The position numbers were made by a program, and so were the translations under genes. The notes beneath the pieces were generated by a model. That model searched no databases. It was not told the origin of the DNA and saw only the letters and a list, made by a program, of their open reading frames with translations. Shown in pieces: positions 1 to 6,402 of a DNA stretch of 18,233 nucleotides. The DNA lies in contig WJIO01000393.1 of NCBI GenBank assembly GCA_014730235.1, positions 1 through 18,233 on the forward strand. The letters are read 5' to 3'. The number at the start of each line of letters is the position of its first letter. The stretch's first letter is position 1. This DNA comes from Candidatus Poribacteria bacterium (GTDB lineage: Bacteria > Poribacteria > DTPJ01 > WJIO01).

Positions 1-883
1 CAACTGAACCTTCAGCCGCTCCTGCGCCTACTACAGTATGAAGCTCATCTATGAAAAGTATAATCTGACCTTCGGATTCTTCAACTTCTTTCAAGACAGC
101 TTTTAACCTGTCCTCAAACTCACCTCTGTATTTTGAACCGGCCACCATTGCACCGATGTCCAAAGCCAGCAAGATTTTGTTCTTCAAGCCTTCCGGAACA
201 TCACCGGAAGCTATACGTTGGGCCAGACCTTCGACTATAGCCGTTTTACCTACACCGGGTTCACCTATAAGAACCGGGTTGTTCTTCGTTCTTCGGGATA
301 ACACCTGCATTATACGTCTTATCTCATCATCCCGGCCAATAACGGGATCAAGTTTACCCTTCCGGGCTTGTTCAGTAATATCCCGACCAAAACGCTTAAG
401 GGCCTGGTATTTGTCCTCGGGATTTTGATCTGTCACCCTATTAGTTCCCCTAACATCCGAAAGAGCTTTGAATAAATTATCTTTATTCGCTCCGGCTTCC
501 CGTAAGATTCTGCCAGCCGCAGAATCTTTTGTCTCGGAAATTGACAGGAGAAGATGTTCGGTGCTTACGTATTCGTCTTTCAAGCGTTGGGCTTCATCCC
601 ATGCTGTATCAAATACTTTTTTTAGCGTCGGTGATATATAACTCTGGGTAGCTGCGCCATATTGCTTTGGCAGATCTTCGATTTCGGCTTTGACCTGTTG
701 AGCTATAGAACCGGGATTTGCGCCAAGTTTCTGGAGTATGGATGGAGCAATACCTCCTTCCTGATCCAGCAGGGCCACAAGTAAATGCTCTGGTTCAATG
801 GCCTGATGGTTATGGCTTTCTGCTATTTCCTGAGAAGCTTGAACAGCTTCCTGAGCTTTTAACGTAAATTTATCAAATCTCAC
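1..883 (-). CDS. clpB: ClpB-type AAA+ disaggregase, N-terminal part (runs off left edge)
   Basis: Read on the minus strand from a GTG at 883-881, this frame stays open to base 1 (294 codons). Residues 1-145 form the two-repeat Clp-N domain ([10 protein letters not shown] near 30 and STEHLLLSI near 107). NBD1 follows, with Walker A GEPGVGKT at 207-214 and Walker B ILFIDE at 275-280. In the family, ClpB threads aggregated proteins through its hexameric pore together with DnaK/DnaJ/GrpE in the cytosol. The GTG start is chosen because AAGGTGAT sits about 6 nt upstream, the next upstream in-frame codons reach a TGA, and the ATG in the leader is followed directly by TAA. The coiled-coil middle domain and NBD2 lie outside the window, so ClpB over ClpC/ClpA rests on N-domain and NBD1 similarity. 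No CIRCE or CtsR-like box was seen upstream. Confidence 0.93.
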   Translation of the reverse strand, partial: MRFDKFTLKAQEAVQASQEIAESHNHQAIEPEHLLVALLDQEGGIAPSILQKLGANPGSIAQQVKAEIEDLPKQYGAATQSYISPTLKKVFDTAWDEAQRLKDEYVSTEHLLLSISETKDSAAGRILREAGANKDNLFKALSDVRGTNRVTDQNPEDKYQALKRFGRDITEQARKGKLDPVIGRDDEIRRIMQVLSRRTKNNPVLIGEPGVGKTAIVEGLAQRIASGDVPEGLKNKILLALDIGAMVAGSKYRGEFEDRLKAVLKEVEESEGQIILFIDELHTVVGAGAAEGSV

Positions 884-1245
884 TTTTACATCACCTTCTA
901 TTCAATATCAGTCGCAATGTATTGTATTTTTAGGCTTTTATATGATTTTATTAGTATATAATTTAATTTATATATTTCTACATGCCTTAATACTTTGCAA
1001 TTGTTATGCCATATAAATGATTTGTGTCTAAATATATATCTGATTTTGCATTTTCAGTCGGTAAAAAATTATGTATTGGTGTTTTTTTTGATAAATTTTT
1101 CTTTGCGAATGTTTATTATACATAGTTTTGCAGGTCTAACTGACAAAATATTGTTTATCGATTGTACGAAATTGTAACATTGGGAAAAAATACGAAGAGA
1201 AAACAGTTTTTTATAGTGGAATATTTATATTTATTAATAAATCAG
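884..1245. other. AT-rich divergent intergenic region, no gene supported
   Basis: This very AT-rich stretch lies between the clpB start and the operator-like sites at 1246. It must contain the clpB promoter, but I cannot pick a convincing -35/-10 pair on the minus strand. A 60-codon frame at 995-1177 has no ribosome binding site, a composition typical of translated AT-rich DNA and no recognisable domain, so it is not called. Confidence 0.6.
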
Positions 1246-1285
1246 GTCATTATGACGCATGTTCAAATTATAGCGTCATAATGAC
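1246..1285. promoter_or_regulatory. Paired palindromic operator-like sites, GTCATWATGAC twice
   Basis: GTCATTATGAC at 1246-1256 and GTCATAATGAC at 1275-1285 are each palindromic around the central base. Together they also form a 13-bp perfect inverted repeat (1246-1258 with 1273-1285). Their centres are 29 bp apart, close to three helical turns. They end about 15 bp upstream of a sigmaA-like -35 box. This is the arrangement expected for a dimeric regulator binding cooperatively upstream of a promoter, possibly as an activator. The regulator is not identifiable. Without the protein context the pair could also be read as a hairpin, but no T-run follows. Confidence 0.6.
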
Positions 1286-1299
1286 ACACCTAAAAACGG

Positions 1300-1328
1300 T
1301 TGACCTTATTATATAATTCTGGTATTCT
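1300..1328 (+). promoter_or_regulatory. SigmaA-type promoter for the radical SAM cluster
   Basis: TTGACC (1300-1305), a 17-bp spacer and TATTCT (1323-1328) match the vegetative consensus at 5/6 and 4/6 positions. Transcription would start near 1335, leaving about 150 nt of leader that contains the degenerate repeat element at 1367-1454. The location just downstream of the paired palindromes supports a regulated promoter. Confidence 0.55.
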
Positions 1329-1366
1329 ACAAATACCCAAAAAATCCTGAAGTATCTACTGTTTTT

Positions 1367-1454
1367 GGTTCTTCAGGGTTCAGGGGGAAATGTAAAAATA
1401 TTGTCTAATTGTACCATTTTCCAAAAATCATTTCTACGTTCAGGTCGGAAGAAC
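1367..1454. repeat. Degenerate MITE-like element in the leader of the radical SAM gene
   Basis: The left end begins GGTTCTTC and the right end finishes GAAGAACC, giving a perfect 8-bp terminal inverted repeat. The right end, read in reverse (GGTTCTTCCGAC...), resembles the left end of the copy at 5386 over about 22 bp. The left end matches the right end of the same copy (TGAACCC.GAAGA.CC in reverse). The central GTCATTCCTG palindrome of the family is absent. The interior holds the shared word CCATTTTCCAAAAATCATT at 1414-1432. It is assigned as an old, diverged family member. Confidence 0.45.
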
Positions 1455-1483
1455 CATGTTTTTTAGACAGGTGGTGATTATAT

Positions 1484-2884
1484 ATGATTAACTTGAATGT
1501 ATATAGCCAAAATCATAGAAAAGAATTAGAACAGCTATTGGAATCATCGGAATGGCAGCGAGTTATTAAATCGGGTCTGGTGGATGAGGTAAAAAACGAA
1601 AAACTCAAACCCAATAAAGTAAGAAATTTTATTGATACTGTAATTCAACAACTGCTTAAATTTAACGAAGAAAGAGTTAAAAAACTCTATTCAGAACATA
1701 ATCTGGATGATGAAGAGATATTCGCCGAACTGTCAAAATGGCCAGAAGATATGGACGACAGTGAACCGGTTATATCTTTTCTGGGGCTTAATCTTACCCC
1801 GGAATGTAACTTCAGACCAAAATGCCTGTATTGCAACCAACCCTGGACTGAGTCAAAACTGACCATCCAGGACTGGAAGGACATAATTAAGGAAGTTACT
1901 GAAGATGTGAGGGAAGAAGGGCCTTATATTTATTTTACCGGCGGAGAACCTCTACTGCTGGGAGAAGATTTGTGGGGGGATAACGGCCTCATAAAATATG
2001 CAACAGAACGGGGCGCGGGATTAAATGTAAATACCAACGCTTCAATGATAACACCTGAAATTGCCCTTCGCTTTATAAAATCAGGCCTGGGACGGTTGCA
2101 TATATCCCTGGATACATCGGATAAAGACACCCAGAACTTTTTGTTCGGCGGAGAGCGATTTGATCGGGTTATGCAGGGAATATACAACATTCAGATTGCC
2201 CGGGATTTGGTGGGCGTTGGTTATCCGATTATTCATACCAACTGTGTCCTAACTAAAAAGAACATGGAACACTTCCCCGAACTATTTCAGTTTATCCTGG
2301 ACAAACACAAACAAACTGGCGATAAAAGCGATCCATTCTTCAATGATCTGTTTACCCATGTAGTGCCTGTAGGCGGGGATGAAAACGAAGACATAAGGCC
2401 TTCGGCTGAGGATTTCAGAAAATTCTATACAGAGACATGGGAAACTGTCAGCAATATGTGGAGTGAATACCAGGATAAAATGGGAGTTCCACCGGACAAG
2501 CGCGGGGAACTTTTCGGCTATTTTTCCAACCCATTCCTGCGGGTAAAACACAAGGGTGGCATTGACGCTTATGTAAAAGAAGCAGCAAAAGGAAGATATG
2601 GAAGCCTGGCCCTATCGGATCAATGCTACGTTGCACCGACTCAAGCCGCCTTTACACCGGATGGAAAACAATACCGATGCGGTTCCCATGCTATACGCCA
2701 TGTGCTGCCGCTGGGGAGTTTTCCGGATAGCGGGGTATTTGACAATATAAAAGCCGGTATATCTTCTGCTGCAATGTTACCCCAGGAAAAATACTGTTAT
2801 GGATGTGCTCTTGCTACACTATACATAAATCAATCGGTGGAATCAAAGCTCAAGGAAAAAGTTAAGGAAATAAAATCAGTATAA
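1484..2884 (+). CDS. Radical SAM enzyme with CX5CX2C cluster motif and C-terminal SPASM-like cysteines
   Basis: A 466-residue cytosolic protein starting at an ATG preceded by AGGTGGTGAT about 5 nt upstream. Residues 1-100 are a charged, helical extension. The radical SAM core follows. The cluster cysteines are C108, C114 and C117, a CX5CX2C spacing instead of the usual CX3CX2C. The SAM-binding FTGGEP motif is at 151-156, with beta-strand segments GLNVNTNA (179-186) and LHISLDTS (205-212). C381, C399, C438 and C441 at the C-terminus look like ligands of one auxiliary Fe-S cluster, as in shortened SPASM or twitch domains. Enzymes of this superfamily make a 5'-deoxyadenosyl radical to modify peptides, cofactors or metabolites. 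The substrate cannot be told. It is the first gene of the cluster, 14 nt before the amidohydrolase. HmdB is a described precedent for CX5CX2C, but I see no other reason to call this HmdB. Confidence 0.88.
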   Translation: MINLNVYSQNHRKELEQLLESSEWQRVIKSGLVDEVKNEKLKPNKVRNFIDTVIQQLLKFNEERVKKLYSEHNLDDEEIFAELSKWPEDMDDSEPVISFLGLNLTPECNFRPKCLYCNQPWTESKLTIQDWKDIIKEVTEDVREEGPYIYFTGGEPLLLGEDLWGDNGLIKYATERGAGLNVNTNASMITPEIALRFIKSGLGRLHISLDTSDKDTQNFLFGGERFDRVMQGIYNIQIARDLVGVGYPIIHTNCVLTKKNMEHFPELFQFILDKHKQTGDKSDPFFNDLFTHVVPVGGDENEDIRPSAEDFRKFYTETWETVSNMWSEYQDKMGVPPDKRGELFGYFSNPFLRVKHKGGIDAYVKEAAKGRYGSLALSDQCYVAPTQAAFTPDGKQYRCGSHAIRHVLPLGSFPDSGVFDNIKAGISSAAMLPQEKYCYGCALATLYINQSVESKLKEKVKEIKSV

Positions 2885-2898
2885 TTGAAAGGTTACCA

Positions 2899-3633
2899 AT
2901 GAGAATTATAGATAATCATATACATTGTGGCGACAACATCCACAAATCTTTTACTATAAAAGATGTAGAACAAAACCTGCGGGAAGCTGGTGCTGATGGG
3001 GCTGTTATTTTTGCCTTTCCCGAAGATATGTATCGAATAGAGGATTCCAGGGAATGGAGAATCCGAGCCAATAATTATGTTCTGGAACTATCCAGGATAT
3101 CTGAAATGGAAATATATCCATTTTATTTCGTCTGGAACGATTACATAATACCGGATAACCTTAATGATTATGTAGGTATAAAATGGCACAGACACTGGGA
3201 TGAACCCCGATATGATTATGACGATCCCAGATGCGATGAGATGCTCAAAGCCATTAAGGAACTTAATCTGCCGGTTCTTATAGAAGAAGAATACCAGGAG
3301 ACGGTTAATTTTGTTCAAGACAACCCAGAGTTGAATATTATAATTCCACATATGGGCGGTTTAAACGGTGGTTGCGATAAAATGGATATTTTCTTCGATA
3401 ACCCAAATATTTACTTTGACACTAGCACCGCCAGTCCGGATGATATAAGCAGAATATTGGACAATGTAGGCGCAGACAGGGTTATATTCGGCTCGGATGT
3501 ATCGGGAACCAGCCAGCCTTTCTTTAACTTTACAAAGGTTGAACTGGAGAAATTTATGCAAATGGATATAGACCATAAATACCGGGAAAAAATACTATCA
3601 GGAAATATTGAAAGTTTGGTAAGTAAATCTTAA
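2899..3633 (+). CDS. Amidohydrolase-2 family metal-dependent hydrolase
   Basis: A 244-residue protein with a GAAAGG ribosome binding site 6 nt before the ATG. It begins MRIIDNHIHCG, whose HxH (H7, H9) is the first metal-ligand pair of the amidohydrolase TIM barrel. GIKWH (93-97), IPHMGG (149-154) and VIFGSD (195-200) correspond to later barrel strands of the amidohydrolase-2 family (PF04909 type), with H151 and D200 as expected ligand or catalytic residues. Where many relatives read LPVLIH, this protein reads LPVLIE (124-129), so one usual His position may be Glu. At 244 residues it is short for the family. Family members hydrolyse or decarboxylate cyclic or aromatic substrates; the substrate here is unknown. 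It lies 14 nt after the radical SAM gene, so co-transcription is likely. Confidence 0.85.
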   Translation: MRIIDNHIHCGDNIHKSFTIKDVEQNLREAGADGAVIFAFPEDMYRIEDSREWRIRANNYVLELSRISEMEIYPFYFVWNDYIIPDNLNDYVGIKWHRHWDEPRYDYDDPRCDEMLKAIKELNLPVLIEEEYQETVNFVQDNPELNIIIPHMGGLNGGCDKMDIFFDNPNIYFDTSTASPDDISRILDNVGADRVIFGSDVSGTSQPFFNFTKVELEKFMQMDIDHKYREKILSGNIESLVSKS

Positions 3634-3640
3634 TTATTAT

Positions 3641-3661
3641 CACACTAAACCTGGAAGAACC
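3641..3661. repeat. Solo terminal end of the MITE-like repeat family
   Basis: CACACTAAACC followed by TGGAAGAACC matches the terminal inverted repeat of the copies at 5386-5590 and 16405-16524, with about two differences from the latter over 21 bp. It begins 7 nt after the amidohydrolase stop codon. No second end or central palindrome is visible nearby, so it is a remnant or a solo end. Confidence 0.5.
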
Positions 3662-3689
3662 TCAATTATTCAGACCGGGATAAATTTTT

Positions 3690-4337
3690 ATGATTAAAAT
3701 TGACCTTCATGTGCATACCTCGTGTTCACCAGATTCCCTTATAAAAGTCGACAAATTATTGGAAACCTGCGACTATAAGGGTCTCGACTGCATTGCGGTA
3801 ACAGACCATGACGAAATTGACTGCGCCATCAGGCTGCATGAGCAGGAGCCATCGCGTATAATAGTCGGGGAGGAAATACACACTTCATCCGGGGAGATAA
3901 TAGGACTTTTTCTCAAGGAAAAGATTTCACCCTACCAATCCCCTATGGATACCATAAAGGCAATAAAATCCCAGGGAGGATTGGTTTATCTGCCGCATCC
4001 CTTTGATCGCCTGAGAGGTTCGGTAATGGAGGAACAGGCTATTGAGGAGATATGGCAGGAAATAGACATTGTGGAAGTTTTTAACAGCAGGAACACTTTT
4101 TCCTGGAGCAATACCAGGGCTTTGAAATTTGCTGAAGAAAGGAACTTGATAAAGGGAGTAGGAAGCGATGCCCACAGTAAATATGAGGTAGGCAAAAGTT
4201 TTGTGGTTATAGAACCTTTTGATTCTCCCCAGGACTTCCTGGAAAAGCTGGCCGATGGAGATATTAAAAAATTCAAGACTCCGGTGGCTTTTAACTTTAT
4301 TACAAAGATATATAAGATTTTCAGGGGTATTGGATAA
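3690..4337 (+). CDS. PHP-domain phosphoesterase-like protein
   Basis: A 215-residue protein with the classic PHP metal-binding pattern: DLHVHT (5-10, H7 and H9), TDHD (38-41, D39 and H40), EEIHT (61-65, E62), LPHPFD (101-106, H103) and GSDAH (158-162, D160 and H162). Stand-alone PHP proteins use a di- or trinuclear metal centre to hydrolyse phosphate esters such as histidinol phosphate, nucleoside 3',5'-bisphosphates or short nucleotides. Nothing in the sequence says which. The position that often carries a late His or Asn ligand reads VFNSR (130-134). The ATG at 3690 has only a weak upstream GGGATAA, so translation initiation may be poor. It lies 56 nt after the amidohydrolase gene, on the same strand and probably in the same transcript. 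Confidence 0.87.
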   Translation: MIKIDLHVHTSCSPDSLIKVDKLLETCDYKGLDCIAVTDHDEIDCAIRLHEQEPSRIIVGEEIHTSSGEIIGLFLKEKISPYQSPMDTIKAIKSQGGLVYLPHPFDRLRGSVMEEQAIEEIWQEIDIVEVFNSRNTFSWSNTRALKFAEERNLIKGVGSDAHSKYEVGKSFVVIEPFDSPQDFLEKLADGDIKKFKTPVAFNFITKIYKIFRGIG

Positions 4338-4439
4338 TATTTTATTTCCCGGAGTATTGCCAGTATAATCAGTCTTGTATTTAACCTGTAATGCCGTTTT
4401 TCGGTGCAGGACATACTTTATAACGAAGGGAATATTAAT

Positions 4440-5387
4440 ATGACAAGCAGAGAGCTTGTAAAAGCAGCTATCGAACACAAAGAAACAGAAAGAGTACCTT
4501 ATTTTTTACAATTTTGCGGCGATGCCTGGGAAGTTTTAAAAGAAAAGGCAGAAGGCAAATCTCAGGGTGAGTTCATTGATAACGATGTATACGGCATCGG
4601 CCCTCCCTGGTGGACATGGCACCAACTGGAAAGCGACTGGAGGGGCATGGAAGCGCCAAAATCCAGGGCAAATATCATTGGTCGGGGGAGTTATGAAAAT
4701 TTTTTTGATTCCATCAAATCCGCAAAGGAGAATACAGACAAGTATATACTGGTTATGATTTATGGCTCTCATTTCGAGAAAGCCAACGCTGCCAGAGGAA
4801 TTGAAAACTTCCTTGCGGATATGGGTGGAGAAAAGGAGTTTGCCAAAAATCTGCTTAACAGGATCATCGAGAAAAACATGGTTATGCTGGAAAACTTCCT
4901 GATTTGTCCTGAGATTGACGGGGTTTTACTGGGAAGCGACTGGGGATCACAGCGAGGGTTGCTTATGTCTCCCCAGGTCTGGGAAGATATGATAATGCCC
5001 GGGGAAAAGCGGGAATATGAGCTTGTTCATTCTTATGGTAAAGACGTATGGCTACATTCATGCGGCGATATAGAGGTGATTTTACCCACCCTTATTGAAA
5101 TCGGTGTTGATGTGCTGAATCCAGTACAGTCAGAATGTATGGACATAAAGAAGCTTAAAGAAAATTATGGTGATAGACTTACCTTTTGGGGCGGTATAAG
5201 CACCCAGCAGACTTTGCCCTATGGCACACCTGAGGAAGTAAGAGAAGAAACAAGGCGGATAAGGGATATGATGTCCAAAAATGGCGGATACATACTTTCT
5301 CCATCCCAGAATATACAGCATGATGTGCCGGTGGAAAATATGCTGGCATTGCTGGAAGTTGCTCAGGAAGGAAAGTATAAAGGTTGA
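4440..5387 (+). CDS. UroD/MtaA-superfamily methyltransferase-like protein
   Basis: A 315-residue protein of the uroporphyrinogen decarboxylase superfamily: start TSRELVKAAIEHKETERVP, core motif LHSCGD (205-210), FWGGIS (249-254) and the C-terminal HDVPVENMLALLE. H206 and C208 fit the HxC part of the zinc site that activates a thiol in MtaA/MtbA-type cobalamin methyltransferases. C233 is the only nearby further Cys, and the segment where the third Cys often lies reads LSPSQN (286-291). True haem-pathway UroD is unlikely because of the HxCG motif. The start at 4440 follows GAAGGGAA; an upstream in-frame GTG at 4404 adds 12 residues without a better site. It is the last gene of the cluster. No corrinoid-binding protein is encoded nearby, so the methyl carrier is unknown. 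Confidence 0.82.
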   Translation: MTSRELVKAAIEHKETERVPYFLQFCGDAWEVLKEKAEGKSQGEFIDNDVYGIGPPWWTWHQLESDWRGMEAPKSRANIIGRGSYENFFDSIKSAKENTDKYILVMIYGSHFEKANAARGIENFLADMGGEKEFAKNLLNRIIEKNMVMLENFLICPEIDGVLLGSDWGSQRGLLMSPQVWEDMIMPGEKREYELVHSYGKDVWLHSCGDIEVILPTLIEIGVDVLNPVQSECMDIKKLKENYGDRLTFWGGISTQQTLPYGTPEEVREETRRIRDMMSKNGGYILSPSQNIQHDVPVENMLALLEVAQEGKYKG

Positions 5388-5590
5388 TTTTTCCGACTTT
5401 AGTGTAGTTATAGTTGAAAATTCTCTCAGCTTGTCATTACTTCGAAAGCAGAAATCCAGTCTTTATGTAGATCTACTGGATTCCTGCTTCAAGCTTTTTG
5501 AAAAAGCTTGAGCAAAAAGGAATAAGAATTTCGCAGGAATGACAGCATAAAGAAGTTTCTTACCTTTACCATACTGAACCCGGAAGAGCC
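5386..5590. repeat. MITE-like structured repeat, long copy (A)
   Basis: A 205-bp element bounded by imperfect inverted ends (5386-5406 and 5570-5590). Its outer parts match the copy at 16405-16524 in reverse orientation: about 37 of 41 bases on the left side up to TGTCATT, and about 53 of 57 on the right from CAGGAATGACA (5534-5544) to the end. Between them lie about 95 extra bases with their own hairpins. These include an 11-bp palindrome around AAGCTTTTTGAAAAAGCTT (5491-5509) and a GCAG.AATCCAGT / ACTGGATTCCTGC pair around 5448-5487. The left end overlaps the stop codon of the UroD-like gene. It separates the radical SAM cluster from the glutamate synthase operon and may also end transcription. 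Confidence 0.75.
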
Positions 5591-5632
5591 AGAAGTATCG
5601 GAAAGGTTGGAGAAAAAAAATTAAATTCCGCC

Positions 5633-5661
5633 TTGACAAAAGGTGGTTTTTATGTTATTAT
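5633..5661 (+). promoter_or_regulatory. Strong sigmaA-type promoter of the glutamate synthase operon
   Basis: TTGACA (5633-5638), a 17-bp spacer and TATTAT (5656-5661) match the consensus at 6/6 and 5/6 positions. The predicted transcription start is near 5668, giving a leader of about 270 nt before the first gene at 5941. Confidence 0.75.
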
Positions 5662-5669
5662 TCTAACAC

Positions 5670-5689
5670 GTAGGTAATAGGTTGCCTAC
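5670..5689. promoter_or_regulatory. Imperfect palindrome overlapping the predicted transcription start (operator candidate)
   Basis: GTAGGTAATAGGTTGCCTAC is an imperfect dyad: GTAGG/CCTAC outer arms and AA/TT inner matches. Lying right at the predicted start site, it is placed as a repressor operator would be. The AGGT/CCTA content loosely recalls DtxR-type metal-regulator boxes, which would suit an Fe-S-rich operon, but the match is too loose for an assignment. Confidence 0.4.
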
Positions 5690-5940
5690 TTCCTGTATTA
5701 AGCTACAGTTAATATTTTTTAGACATTTTTAAATATAAATTACACTGATAACAAAAATTAAACTCATGGAAACCTATCCGAAAAAAAATTTTTGGGTGGG
5801 TTTTTAGTATAATCAGACACATGGCTCTTAAGCAATTTTATTAAATGATATGTTTCTTCAGGTTAAGTGTGGTAATAATGAAAAACCTTAAAGCATTTGT
5901 TAAAACTGCTTAATGGCATAATAAATAGGTAGTCAAGGTT
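5690..5940 (+). other. Long AT-rich leader of the glutamate synthase operon
   Basis: About 250 nt without a recognised riboswitch or T-box. A run of A then T, with GGGTGGG (about 5783-5805), is followed by TATAAT at about 5810 without a matching -35. An 11-codon frame at 5878-5913 (MKNLKAFVKTA, then TAA) could be a leader peptide, but its ribosome binding site is weak. Confidence 0.4.
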
Positions 5941-6402
5941 ATGAGAAGAGTGATCGCTAAAGAAGAAGTTTGCATAGGCTGTCGTCTATGTGAAATCTGG
6001 TGTCAGGTTCAACATTCTGATACCAAAGATATAATAAAGGCTTTCAAGAAAGAAGATAAACAGGCTGTGCCACGAGTGCATGTAGAAGAAGAAGGTGCCA
6101 GGTCTTTTGGCCTTCAGTGCAGAAATTGCGAGGAACCTTATTGCGTTTATTCGTGCATATCCGGGGCTATGTATTACGACGAGGAAACCGGCACGGTTCA
6201 GCACGATCCGGAGAAATGCGTGGGGTGCTGGACTTGCATAATGGCCTGCCATCGCGGCGCAATACTCAGGGATGAGCGAGGAGAACGGGTAGCAGCCAAG
6301 TGCGATATGTGTACTGAATTGGAAGTTCCCGCATGTGTTGCCCATTGTCCTAACGAAGCCCTGATTCTTGTAGAGGATGACCAGGAAGAGGAAACCGAAT
6401 AA
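5941..6402 (+). CDS. Polyferredoxin subunit with four [4Fe-4S] sites
   Basis: A 153-residue protein with sixteen cysteines in four clusters' worth of motifs: C11/C14/C17/C21, C60/C63/C68/C72, C93/C96/C99/C103 and C121/C124/C132/C136. The pattern is that of HycB/DmsB-like electron-transfer subunits, here without a signal peptide, so it is cytosolic. It is first in the glutamate synthase operon, and its TAA overlaps the ATG of the FAD oxidoreductase by one base (translational coupling). This supports an electron bridge from NAD(P)H to the synthase. The acidic tail (EDDQEEETE) is lineage-specific. The ATG has only a weak AAGG immediately upstream, so initiation may depend on the leader. Confidence 0.88.
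   Translation: MRRVIAKEEVCIGCRLCEIWCQVQHSDTKDIIKAFKKEDKQAVPRVHVEEEGARSFGLQCRNCEEPYCVYSCISGAMYYDEETGTVQHDPEKCVGCWTCIMACHRGAILRDERGERVAAKCDMCTELEVPACVAHCPNEALILVEDDQEEETE

Noticed and set aside
156-428. 90-codon + strand frame antisense to clpB
   Set aside because: It is a shadow of the ClpB reading frame, which contains Walker A and B motifs on the opposite strand.
995-1177. 60-codon frame in the divergent intergenic region
   Set aside because: No ribosome binding site, composition typical of translated AT-rich DNA and no recognisable domain.
3927-4478. 183- and 142-codon minus-strand frames opposite the PHP gene
   Set aside because: Antisense shadows; the + strand has full PHP metal-binding motifs in frame.
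4440-5387. Assignment as haem-pathway uroporphyrinogen decarboxylase (hemE)
   Set aside because: The HxCG motif of the methyltransferase branch is present, and no other haem genes are nearby.
5386-5590. Consideration of the repeats as a CRISPR array
   Set aside because: The repeats are dispersed, inverted relative to each other and lie singly between genes, with no regular spacers and no cas genes.
5690-5940. Known riboswitch or T-box in the glutamate synthase leader
   Set aside because: I looked for conserved cores and a terminator-antiterminator pair and saw none; only AT-rich sequence and a weak leader frame.
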